From: Neisseria uirgultaei
GTDB taxonomy: Bacteria; Pseudomonadota; Gammaproteobacteria; Burkholderiales; Neisseriaceae
Reading direction: 5' to 3'
NCBI RefSeq assembly: GCF_962719845.1
Contig: NZ_CAUIYF010000010.1
Span: forward strand, 1 to 64,000
Length of the DNA stretch: 64,000 nucleotides
In this document: one piece after another, positions 43,334 to 51,139 of the stretch
Numbering within the stretch: the stretch's first letter is position 1
Layout of the letters: every line of letters begins with the position of its first letter
The notes under the pieces: model-generated
Databases searched by the model: none
Seen by the model: only the letters and a program-made list of their open reading frames with translations
What the model was told of the DNA's origin: nothing
Translations under genes and position numbers: made by a program

Positions 43334-45319
43334 ATGGCTAAAAACAACCAATACAGCGAATCCAGCATCACCGTCCTCAAAGGCTTGGAGCCGGTTAAAG
43401 AGCGTCCCGGTATGTACACCCGCACCGACAGCCCGACCCACATCTGCCAAGAAGTCATCGACAACGCGGCGGACGAGGCATTGGGCGGTTTCGCCACGGC
43501 AATCGACGTGCAAATTCATGAAGACGGTTCGCTTTCCGTGCGCGACAACGGGCGCGGTATTCCCGTCGGCCTGCACCCTGAAGAAGGCGTACCAGTGGTC
43601 GAACTCGTGTTCACCCGTCTGCACGCGGGCGGCAAGTTCAACAAAAAAGACGGCGGCAGCGCGTATGCCTTTTCAGGCGGCCTGCACGGCGTGGGCGTGT
43701 CCGTGACCAACGCGCTTTCCACCCGACTTGAAGTCAGCGTCAAACGAGACGGCAAAGTCCACCGCATCGTGTTTGCCGGCGGCGATGTGGTCGAACCCTT
43801 GGCGGAAGTGGGCAAATGCGCCGTCAAAGACAGCGGCACTGAAGTACGCGTTTGGCCGGACGGAAAATATTTTGAAAGCCCGAATTACAGCATTCCCGAA
43901 CTCGAACGCCTGCTGCGCGCCAAAGCCGTGCTGCTGCCGGGCGTGCGTGTTTCCCTAACCCGTCCGATCAAAGGCGGAGACGAAGCGCACACCCAAACTT
44001 GGCACTACCCCGACGGTCTGAAAAGCTATCTGACCGACCTGATTGCCGACGCGCAGGAAGCCGTGCCTATCTTCTCTTGCGAAAACTACATTTCAGACGG
44101 CCACAACGGCGATTTCAGCATCGGCGAAGGCGCCGCGTTTGCCCTGACTTGGCTGGAAGAAGGCTCGTGCGCCAACGAAAGCTATGTCAACCTGATCCCC
44201 ACCCCGCTGGGCGGCACGCACGAAGCAGGTTTGAAACAAGCCGTGTTCAACGCCGTCAACAACTTCATCAATCTGCACAACCTCTTGCCGCGCGGCGTGA
44301 AAGTGCAAAGCGACGATGTGTTCGGCAAAACCGCTTTCGTCCTCTCCGCCCGCGTCCTCGACCCGCAGTTCCAAGGTCAGACCAAAGACAAGCTGACCAA
44401 CCGCGACGCGTTGAAACTCGTTGCCGCCGTATCGGGCGACCCTTTGGAATTGTGGCTGAACCAAAACGTGGATTTCGGTAAAAAAATCGCCGAACTCGCC
44501 ATCCGTCAGGCACAAGCGCGGATGCGTTCGGTTAAAAAGATTGAAAAGAAAAAAGGCAGCGGCGTCGCTGTCCTGCCCGGCAAACTGACCGATTGCGAAA
44601 GCGAAGACATCCGCGAAAACGAACTCTTCCTCGTCGAAGGCGATTCCGCCGGCGGTTCCGCCAAACTTGCCCGCGACAAAGCCACGCAGGCCATCCTGCC
44701 ACTGCGCGGCAAAGTGCTCAACAGTTTTGAAGTCCATCCCGACCAACTCTTCGGCAACGCCGAAATCCATGATATTTCCGTCGCCATCGGCGTCGATCCG
44801 CACGGCATCAACGACAATCCCGATTTAAGCGGCCTGCGCTACGGCAAAATCGCCATCTTGTCCGATGCCGACGTGGACGGTTCGCATATTCAGGTTTTGC
44901 TGTTGACCCTGTTCTACCGCCACTTCCCCAAACTGGTCGCCGACGGACACATCTACGTTGCCCAGCCGCCGCTGTTCCGCGTCGATGTCAACGCACAAGG
45001 CAAGAGCAAACCCGCCCGCAAATTCTATGCCCTCGATCAAAACGAACTTGACGGCATTTTAGAGCGGCTGCAAAAAGAAGGCGTCAAAGAAACCGCCTAT
45101 TCCATCAGCCGCTTCAAAGGTTTGGGCGAGATGAACCCCGACCAGCTCAAAGACACCACCATGCACCCCGACACCCGCCGCCTGTTGCAGGTGCAAATCC
45201 CCGAAGGCGCGGATGACGAAACACGCGACATCTTCGTCAAACTGATGGGCAAAGGCGAAGCCGCCGCCCGCCGCGCCTGGATGGAACGCGAAGGCGATAC
45301 GGCGGAACTCGATATTTGA
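43334..45319 (+). CDS. parE: DNA topoisomerase IV subunit B
   Basis: A 661-residue ATPase subunit that decatenates chromosomes together with ParC. The GHKL ATPase domain has IDNAADEALGG, VRDNGRGIPVG and SGGLHGVGVSVTNALS; the TOPRIM part has LVEGDSAGGSAKLARD and the magnesium motif LSDADVDGSH. Length fits ParE rather than the longer GyrB. The EGDSAGGSAK quinolone region shows no change I can judge without an alignment. Confidence 0.96.
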   Translation: MAKNNQYSESSITVLKGLEPVKERPGMYTRTDSPTHICQEVIDNAADEALGGFATAIDVQIHEDGSLSVRDNGRGIPVGLHPEEGVPVVELVFTRLHAGGKFNKKDGGSAYAFSGGLHGVGVSVTNALSTRLEVSVKRDGKVHRIVFAGGDVVEPLAEVGKCAVKDSGTEVRVWPDGKYFESPNYSIPELERLLRAKAVLLPGVRVSLTRPIKGGDEAHTQTWHYPDGLKSYLTDLIADAQEAVPIFSCENYISDGHNGDFSIGEGAAFALTWLEEGSCANESYVNLIPTPLGGTHEAGLKQAVFNAVNNFINLHNLLPRGVKVQSDDVFGKTAFVLSARVLDPQFQGQTKDKLTNRDALKLVAAVSGDPLELWLNQNVDFGKKIAELAIRQAQARMRSVKKIEKKKGSGVAVLPGKLTDCESEDIRENELFLVEGDSAGGSAKLARDKATQAILPLRGKVLNSFEVHPDQLFGNAEIHDISVAIGVDPHGINDNPDLSGLRYGKIAILSDADVDGSHIQVLLLTLFYRHFPKLVADGHIYVAQPPLFRVDVNAQGKSKPARKFYALDQNELDGILERLQKEGVKETAYSISRFKGLGEMNPDQLKDTTMHPDTRRLLQVQIPEGADDETRDIFVKLMGKGEAAARRAWMEREGDTAELDI

Positions 45320-45343
45320 ACCGTGATTGCCGCATACGAAAAA

Positions 45344-45379
45344 ATGCCGTCTGAAACCGAATCGGTTTTCAGACGGCAT
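45344..45379. terminator. Bidirectional uptake-sequence terminator
   Basis: An inverted pair between convergent parE and proQ. Confidence 0.87.
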
Positions 45380-45392
45380 TTCGTTTGGGGAT

Positions 45393-45818
45393 TTATTCTG
45401 CTGCGGAAGATTCGGCTGCTTCGGCTTCAACAGACGGCGTTTCGGCGGCAGCTTGGGCGGACTGCTGTTGCAAAGCCTGCTGCACGAAAGGATGGTTTTG
45501 CGCGATTGCCTGTTCTTCGGGGGTAACTTCGCCTTTGAAACGGTTGTTCAAATCGAAACGTTTGCCGCCGCGCGCCAAGGCTTTCAGATAACGCGGACGG
45601 CGGCAGTGGTTGGCGAGGACGCGTGCAATCAGTGCGGAATCGTATTGCGGCAAAGCGGCAATCAAATCCTGATCGATGCCGAGCGCCAACGGTTTGAAGC
45701 GTTTGAATACATCGTATTTGCTGTAGATGTGGTCGGCGATCATTTCGGTCTGTTTCTTTTTGCTCATAGTTTGGACGGCGGATTTCAGTGCCGCACCCAA
45801 AGCGGTTTCTTGTGTCAT
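45393..45818 (-). CDS. proQ: Minimal ProQ/FinO-domain RNA chaperone
   Basis: A 141-residue protein that is almost only the FinO-type domain (about residues 5-115). It contains KPLALGIDQDLIA, ANHCRRPRYLKALARGGKRFDLN and a short Ala/Gln/Glu-rich tail instead of the long linker and Tudor-like domain of E. coli ProQ. Such minimal ProQ in meningococci is known to bind many sRNAs and mRNA 3' ends at structured hairpins. It is expressed alone, convergent with parE. Confidence 0.92.
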   Translation of the reverse strand: MTQETALGAALKSAVQTMSKKKQTEMIADHIYSKYDVFKRFKPLALGIDQDLIAALPQYDSALIARVLANHCRRPRYLKALARGGKRFDLNNRFKGEVTPEEQAIAQNHPFVQQALQQQSAQAAAETPSVEAEAAESSAAE

Positions 45819-45909
45819 GTCGGTTGTGTTCCTCTAAACAGAACCGTGCGTCAAGGCTGCACGGCAATGCTTGGTATTCTATTATAAAGTCTGTGTTTTG
45901 GCTAAATTT

Positions 45910-47010
45910 TTATTTGTTTGAAAGGGTAATGTCGGGCGTATTAACCTGAACGTCGGCATTTTGCGCGCGATGGCGCAGGGCGTGGTCGATTAAAACCAAG
46001 GCGAGCATGGCTTTGGCAATCGGCGCGGCGCGCAAGCCGACGCAGGGATCGTGCCTGCCGTGGGTGGCGAGTTCGACGGGGTTGCCGTAAATGTCGATGC
46101 TTCGGCGCGGAGTGGCGATGGAGCTGGTGGGTTTGATGGCGATATTGACGCAGATGTCTTGCCCCGTGCTGATGCCGCCGAGGATGCCGCCCGAATGGTT
46201 GGACAGGAAGCCTTGCGGGGTCAGTTCGTCGCCGTGTTCGCTGCCGCGTTGCGTTACGCTGTCAAAACCTGCGCCGATTTCCACGCCTTTGACGGCGTTG
46301 ATGCCCATCATCGCGTAGGCGATTTCGGCATCGAGGCGGTCAAAAACGGGTTCGCCCAAGCCGACAGGGACGTTGGCCGCTTCGATATGCAGTTTCGCGC
46401 CGACGGAATCCAAGGATTTGCGCACGCCGTCCATATAGTTTTCCAGCTCGGCGATTTGGCTTTGGTTGGCGGCAAAAAAAGGATTTTGGGAAATATATTC
46501 GCAGCCTTCAAACCGGATTTCTTTTTCGCCAACTTGGGTAACGTAGGCGGTGATTTCCGTGCCGAATTTTTCTTTCAGCCATTTTTTGGCGACGGCTCCG
46601 GCGGCAACGCGGGCGGCGGTTTCGCGGGCGGAACTCCTACCGCCGCCCCGGTAGTCGCGCGTGCCGTATTTGTGCCAGTAGGTATAGTCGGCATGGCCGG
46701 GGCGGAAGCTGGTGGCGATGTTGCCGTAGTCTTTGCTGCGTTGGTCGGTATTGCGGATTAAGAGGGCGATGGGTGTGCCGGTGGTTTTGCCTTCGAATAC
46801 GCCAGAGAGGATTTCGACTTGGTCGGCTTCGCGGCGTTGGGTAACGTGGCGGCTGGTGCCGGGTTTGCGCCGGTCGAGGTCGGCTTGGATGTCTGATTCG
46901 GTCAATGCCAGTCCGGGCGGGCAGCCGTCGATGATGCAGCCCAAACCCGCGCCGTGGCTTTCGCCGAAGGTGGTCACGGTGAAGAGTTGTCCGAAAGTGT
47001 TGCCTGCCAT
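45910..47010 (-). CDS. aroC: Chorismate synthase
   Basis: A 366-residue FMN-dependent enzyme ending the shikimate pathway. GNTFGQLFTVTTFGESHG at the N-terminus and RGGGRSSARETAARVAAGA and DPCVGLRAAPIAKAM are the three family signatures. A full-length, single gene divergent from trmA; the spacer of 146 bp holds both promoters. Confidence 0.97.
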   Translation of the reverse strand: MAGNTFGQLFTVTTFGESHGAGLGCIIDGCPPGLALTESDIQADLDRRKPGTSRHVTQRREADQVEILSGVFEGKTTGTPIALLIRNTDQRSKDYGNIATSFRPGHADYTYWHKYGTRDYRGGGRSSARETAARVAAGAVAKKWLKEKFGTEITAYVTQVGEKEIRFEGCEYISQNPFFAANQSQIAELENYMDGVRKSLDSVGAKLHIEAANVPVGLGEPVFDRLDAEIAYAMMGINAVKGVEIGAGFDSVTQRGSEHGDELTPQGFLSNHSGGILGGISTGQDICVNIAIKPTSSIATPRRSIDIYGNPVELATHGRHDPCVGLRAAPIAKAMLALVLIDHALRHRAQNADVQVNTPDITLSNK

Positions 47011-47124
47011 GATTTTTCCCTTTATCGGTATAGTGTGGAAAGATGGCGGATTTTAGCACAAAAGCCCGTCCGCCATTGAAGGGGAGGCAGTCAAAGAGTT
47101 TGCGTGCGGCGAGGAAAATCGGCT

Positions 47125-47130
47125 TATAAT
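47125..47130 (+). promoter_or_regulatory. Probable trmA -10 element
   Basis: TATAAT, 27 bp before the trmA start; weak -35. Confidence 0.4.
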
Positions 47131-47156
47131 CCGATCTGATTTTTCAGGATAGCGAT

Positions 47157-48245
47157 ATGAGCGACTACACGCAGCAGCTTCAAGATAAAAAAGACCGCCT
47201 TAAAACCCTTTTTGCAGGTTTGGATTTCCCTGAGTGGGAAGTGTATGAATCCCCGGACAAACACTACCGTATGCGCGTCGAGTTCCGCATTTGGCATGAA
47301 GGCGGGGAAATGTTTTACGCCATGTTTGAAAAAGGGCAGAAAGCCAGCGGCGCAAGCATGATACGCTGCGACCGTTTTGAAGCGGCTTCCGAGGCCATCA
47401 ACCGCCTCATGCCCGAGCTGATCGCCGCCGCCGCGCAATCCCCCGAACTCAAAAAACGCTGGTATGCCGTCGAATTCCTCTCCACGCTCAGCGGGGAAAT
47501 GCTGGTTACTATGATTTACCACAAAAGGCTTGATGATGAGTGGATACAGGCGGCACAAGAGCTGCAAGAACGGTTGGACATTGCCGTTATCGGGCGGAGC
47601 AGGGGGCAGAAAATCGTTTTAAAACAAGATTACGTAACCGAAACCCTGCGCGTCGGCGACCGCGATTTCCACTACCGCCAAATCGAAGGCAGCTTTACCC
47701 AACCGAATGCTGCCGTGTGTCAAAAAATGCTTGAGTGGGCGTGCCGCGCGGCGGAAGGCTTGGGCGGCGACCTGCTCGAACTATATTGTGGAAACGGCAA
47801 CTTTACGCTTCCTTTATCTGAAAAGTTTGAACGTGTTTTGGCAACCGAGATTTCCAAAACCTCCGTCAGCGCGGCGCAATGGAATATTGAGGCAAACGGG
47901 ATAGGCAACATCAAAATCGCCCGTCTGTCTGCCGAAGAATTTACCGAAGCCTATACCGGCAAACGTGAGTTTACACGCCTTAAGGATGGCGGTATTGCTT
48001 TGACGGATTACGCATTTTCCACTATTTTCGTTGATCCGCCGCGTGCCGGTATCGATGAGGAAACTTTGAAGCTGGTGTCGCAGTTTGACAACATCATCTA
48101 CATTTCCTGCAATCCCGAAACCCTGCGCGCCAATTTGGGCATCTTGGCGGAAACCCATACGGTCGAACGTGCCGCCCTGTTCGACCAATTCCCGTTTACG
48201 CACCATATTGAAAGCGGCGTACTGTTGAAAAAGAAAATCCTTTGA
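47157..48245 (+). CDS. trmA: tRNA (uracil-5-)-methyltransferase
   Basis: A 362-residue SAM-dependent enzyme making ribothymidine at U54 of tRNAs. It has the SAM motif LLELYCGNGNFTLPL, DPPRAGIDEET and the catalytic Cys in ISCNPETLRANL. Length equals that of TrmA and it lacks the TRAM and Fe-S domains of RlmC/RlmD. tyrB begins 19 bases after it. Confidence 0.95.
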   Translation: MSDYTQQLQDKKDRLKTLFAGLDFPEWEVYESPDKHYRMRVEFRIWHEGGEMFYAMFEKGQKASGASMIRCDRFEAASEAINRLMPELIAAAAQSPELKKRWYAVEFLSTLSGEMLVTMIYHKRLDDEWIQAAQELQERLDIAVIGRSRGQKIVLKQDYVTETLRVGDRDFHYRQIEGSFTQPNAAVCQKMLEWACRAAEGLGGDLLELYCGNGNFTLPLSEKFERVLATEISKTSVSAAQWNIEANGIGNIKIARLSAEEFTEAYTGKREFTRLKDGGIALTDYAFSTIFVDPPRAGIDEETLKLVSQFDNIIYISCNPETLRANLGILAETHTVERAALFDQFPFTHHIESGVLLKKKIL

Positions 48246-48264
48246 AAAGCAAAAGGTAAGGACT

Positions 48265-49458
48265 ATGTACCGACACATCGAATACTATCCCGGCGACCCG
48301 ATTTTGAGTTTGGTCGAAACCTTCAAAAACGACCCGCGCCCCGAAAAAGTCAATTTGAGCATAGGCATTTATTTCAACGACGAAGGCAAAATGCCCGTAT
48401 TGGAATCCGTAAACCGTGCCGAAACCGCCCGTGCCGCTACACCTGATCCGTCGCCCTACCTGCCGATGGAAGGTTTGAACACTTACCGCAGCGCGGTGCA
48501 ACATTTATTGTTCGGAAAAGACAACCCCGCGCTCGCGCAAGGACGCATCGTTACCATACAGACTCTGGGCGGCTCAGGCGCGCTCAAAGTCGGGGCGGAC
48601 TTCCTGCACCGCTGGTTCCCCGCAGCGCGCGCCTACGTCAGCGACCCGACTTGGGACAACCATCGCGGCATTTTTGAAGGCGCCGGTTTCGAGGTTGGTA
48701 CTTACCCATATTACGACCCTGCTGCCGTCGGCGTGAAATTCGACGAAATGACCGCATTTTTCAACACCCTTCCCGAAAACAGCGTCTTAATCCTGCATCC
48801 CTGCTGCCACAATCCGACCGGCGTGGATATGTCGGAACAGCAATGGGACGAAGTGTTGCAAATCATCAAAACGCGCAAACTGATTCCGTTCATGGACATC
48901 GCCTACCAAGGATTCGGCGGCGATTTGGACAGCGATGCCTACGCCATCCGCAAAGCGGTGGAAATGGAATTGCCCTTGTTCGTCAGCAATTCCTTCTCGA
49001 AAAACCTGTCGCTCTACGGCGAGCGCGTCGGCGGCCTGAGCGTGGTTTGCCCGAATAAAGAAGAAGCGGAATTGGTGTTCGGACAACTCAAATTTACCGT
49101 CCGCCGCATCTACTCCAGCCCGCCCGCGCACGGCGCGTATATCGCCGCCGACGTGATGAACAGCCCCGAACTTTACACCTTGTGGCAAAACGAAGTTTAT
49201 ATGATGCGCGACCGCATCTGTGCGATGCGGCAGAAACTTTACGGTGTATTGACCGACCGAATCCCCGGCCGCGATTTCACTTATTTCATCAAACGGCGCG
49301 GCATGTTCAGTTACACAGGGTTGAGCGTAGAACAAGTCCGCAGGCTGCGCGACGAATTTGCCGTTTACCTGCTGGATTCCGGCAGGATGTGCGTCGCCGG
49401 GCTGAATACATCAAATATCGCCTATGTCGCCGATGCGTTTGCCGAAGTGTTGAAATAA
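48265..49458 (+). CDS. tyrB: Aromatic-amino-acid aminotransferase (class I)
   Basis: A 397-residue PLP-dependent transaminase. It shows VNLSIGIYFNDEGKMPVLESV, HPCCHNPTGVDMSEQQW, the PLP lysine in SNSFSKNLSLYGERVGGLSV and Arg386-type substrate binding near GRMCVAGLN. It closely follows the AspC/TyrB length. The aromatic rather than aspartate assignment rests on overall similarity and is less certain than the class. Confidence 0.88.
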   Translation: MYRHIEYYPGDPILSLVETFKNDPRPEKVNLSIGIYFNDEGKMPVLESVNRAETARAATPDPSPYLPMEGLNTYRSAVQHLLFGKDNPALAQGRIVTIQTLGGSGALKVGADFLHRWFPAARAYVSDPTWDNHRGIFEGAGFEVGTYPYYDPAAVGVKFDEMTAFFNTLPENSVLILHPCCHNPTGVDMSEQQWDEVLQIIKTRKLIPFMDIAYQGFGGDLDSDAYAIRKAVEMELPLFVSNSFSKNLSLYGERVGGLSVVCPNKEEAELVFGQLKFTVRRIYSSPPAHGAYIAADVMNSPELYTLWQNEVYMMRDRICAMRQKLYGVLTDRIPGRDFTYFIKRRGMFSYTGLSVEQVRRLRDEFAVYLLDSGRMCVAGLNTSNIAYVADAFAEVLK

Positions 49459-49477
49459 GAGTTTGAAGTAAGTCAAA

Positions 49478-49513
49478 AGGCCGTCTGAAAAGTATTTATC
49501 TTTCAGACGGCCT
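49478..49513. terminator. Inverted AG-type uptake-sequence terminator
   Basis: Inverted pair in which both copies are AGGCCGTCTGAA, the variant dialect, rather than ATGCCGTCTGAA. It lies after tyrB and before the convergent tRNA-Arg. Confidence 0.85.
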
Positions 49514-49522
49514 CTTTATAAT

Positions 49523-49598
49523 TGGCGCACCCAACAGGGATCGAACCTGTGACCTCCAGCTTCGGAAACTGACACTCTTCCAACTGAGCTATGGGTGC
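49523..49598 (-). tRNA. tRNA-Arg (CCG anticodon)
   Basis: A 76-nt cloverleaf with encoded CCA. Acceptor GCACCCA pairs with TGGGTGC, the anticodon loop is TTCCGAA, and the T-loop is TTCGATC. It reads CGG codons. It is divergent from the cytochrome c5 gene. Confidence 0.95.
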
Positions 49599-49839
49599 GG
49601 AAAACGTAAGGTTAACGTAAATTCTGCAAATTGGCAAAGGTTATCTTGCGCCGTCAGGCGGCGTATGGAGGCATAATGGGAGTTTTCTTGGAGATAATCC
49701 AGTATTTTCAACGGATTATTTGTTTTGCACAGATACTGTTGGCAAATTTTTTCATATTTTCAATGATAGCGATTGGAAAGACCCTGTGAATTCAGTATAA
49801 TCCAGCAAAATATTGTTAACTGCGTTTAACACACCAAAC

Positions 49840-49845
49840 TATAAT
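49840..49845 (+). promoter_or_regulatory. Probable cytochrome c5 -10 element
   Basis: TATAAT, 37 bp before the start. The 49599-49839 spacer is AT-rich with no gene; I see no clear FNR site. Confidence 0.4.
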
Positions 49846-49882
49846 CTACAGCACAACCTAACCTGACGGCGAGGCCTACCAA

Positions 49883-50722
49883 ATGAAACAACTCCGCGAC
49901 AATAAAGCCCAAGGCTCTGCACTGTTTACCCTTGTGAGCGGTATCGTTATTGTTATTGCAGTCCTTTATTTCCTGATTAAGCTGGCGGGCAGCGGCTCGT
50001 TCGGCGATGTCGATGCCACTACGGAAGCGGCAACGCAGACCCGTATCCAGCCCGTCGGACAATTGACGATGGGCGACGGCATCCCCGTCGGCGAACGCCA
50101 AGGCGAACAGATTTTCGGCAAAATCTGTATCCAATGCCACGCGGCGGACAGCAATGTGCCGAATGCTCCGAAACTGGGACACAACGGCGACTGGGCGCCG
50201 CGTATCGCGCAAGGCTTCGATACTTTGTTCCAACACGCGCTGAACGGCTTTAACGCCATGCCCGCAAAAGGCGGCGCGGCAGACCTGACCGATCAGGAAC
50301 TCAAACGGGCGATTACCTACATGGCAAACAAAAGCGGAGGTTCTTTCCCAAATCCTGATGAGGCTGTACCTGCCGACAATGCCGCTTCAGGGGCAGCTTC
50401 TGCTCCTGCCGATAATGCAGCTCCAGCGGAAGCGGGGGCAGAAGACAAAGGTGCGGCAGCTCCTGCGGCCGGCGTTGACGGCAAGAAAGTTTTTGAAGCA
50501 AGCTGTCAGGCGTGCCACGGCGGTTCAATCCCCGGTATTCCCGGCATAGGTAAAAAAGACGATTGGGCGCCGCGTATCAAACAAGGTAAAGAAACCTTGC
50601 ACAAACACGCCCTTGAAGGCTTTAACGCGATGCCGGCAAAAGGCGGCAATGCCGGCTTGAGCGATGACGAAGTCAAAGCAGCGGTTGACTATATGGCAAA
50701 CCAATCCGGTGCGAAATTCTAA
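49883..50722 (+). CDS. cycB: Dihaem cytochrome c5
   Basis: A 279-residue membrane-anchored periplasmic cytochrome. An N-terminal helix (about 13-34) is followed by two c-type domains with haem motifs CIQCH (82-86) and CQACH (208-212) and matching axial Met in FNAMPAKGG (126 and 250). An Ala/Pro/Glu-rich linker (about 155-198) joins them. The two domains are internal duplicates. In Neisseria this c5 carries electrons from the bc1 complex to the cbb3 oxidase and the nitrite reductase AniA. Confidence 0.92.
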   Translation: MKQLRDNKAQGSALFTLVSGIVIVIAVLYFLIKLAGSGSFGDVDATTEAATQTRIQPVGQLTMGDGIPVGERQGEQIFGKICIQCHAADSNVPNAPKLGHNGDWAPRIAQGFDTLFQHALNGFNAMPAKGGAADLTDQELKRAITYMANKSGGSFPNPDEAVPADNAASGAASAPADNAAPAEAGAEDKGAAAPAAGVDGKKVFEASCQACHGGSIPGIPGIGKKDDWAPRIKQGKETLHKHALEGFNAMPAKGGNAGLSDDEVKAAVDYMANQSGAKF

Positions 50723-50749
50723 ATTCGGATTAAAATTTTGGATTAAATA

Positions 50750-50777
50750 AAAACGGGGCAGGCATCTGCTCCGTTTT
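50750..50777 (+). terminator. Rho-independent terminator of cytochrome c5
   Basis: Stem AACGGGGCA/TGCTCCGTT with a six-base loop and a run of T, with no uptake sequence involved. Confidence 0.85.
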
Positions 50778-50789
50778 TTTATGGGAATT

Positions 50790-50897
50790 TATAGTGAATT
50801 AAATTTAAATCAGGACAAGGCGACGAAGCCGCAGACAGTACAGATAGTACGGCAAGGCGAGGCAACGCTGTACTGGTTTAAATTTAATCCACTATAT
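50790..50897. repeat. Correia element, short form (108 bp)
   Basis: Bounded by TATAGTGAATTAAATTTAAA and its complement, with one base (A for G) differing from the usual left end. It lacks the roughly 50-bp internal segment of the long form. The rest of 50898-51089 shows no gene. Confidence 0.92.
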
Positions 50898-51089
50898 TTG
50901 TTTGCCCGTGTGGAAATGACATCAAAGGGTGCAAATAGGCTTTTCATCTTCGAAATCTGTCTGTCCGATCGGATGAATAAAAAGTAGGATGATAAAAAAA
51001 CCCGGTGTATGGATATTGGTTTAACACATTTATTTTGGAGTTATAGCCGAGATATGTGTATCGGTGCAACCGGCCCGCCGTTGACGAAA

Positions 51090-51118
51090 ATGCCGTCTGA
51101 AAGTGTTTCAGACGGCAT
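51090..51118. terminator. Inverted uptake-sequence terminator
   Basis: A tight hairpin 21 bp past the gcvP stop on the minus strand. Confidence 0.85.
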
Positions 51119-51139
51119 TTGTCTTCGGGGTTTCAACAG

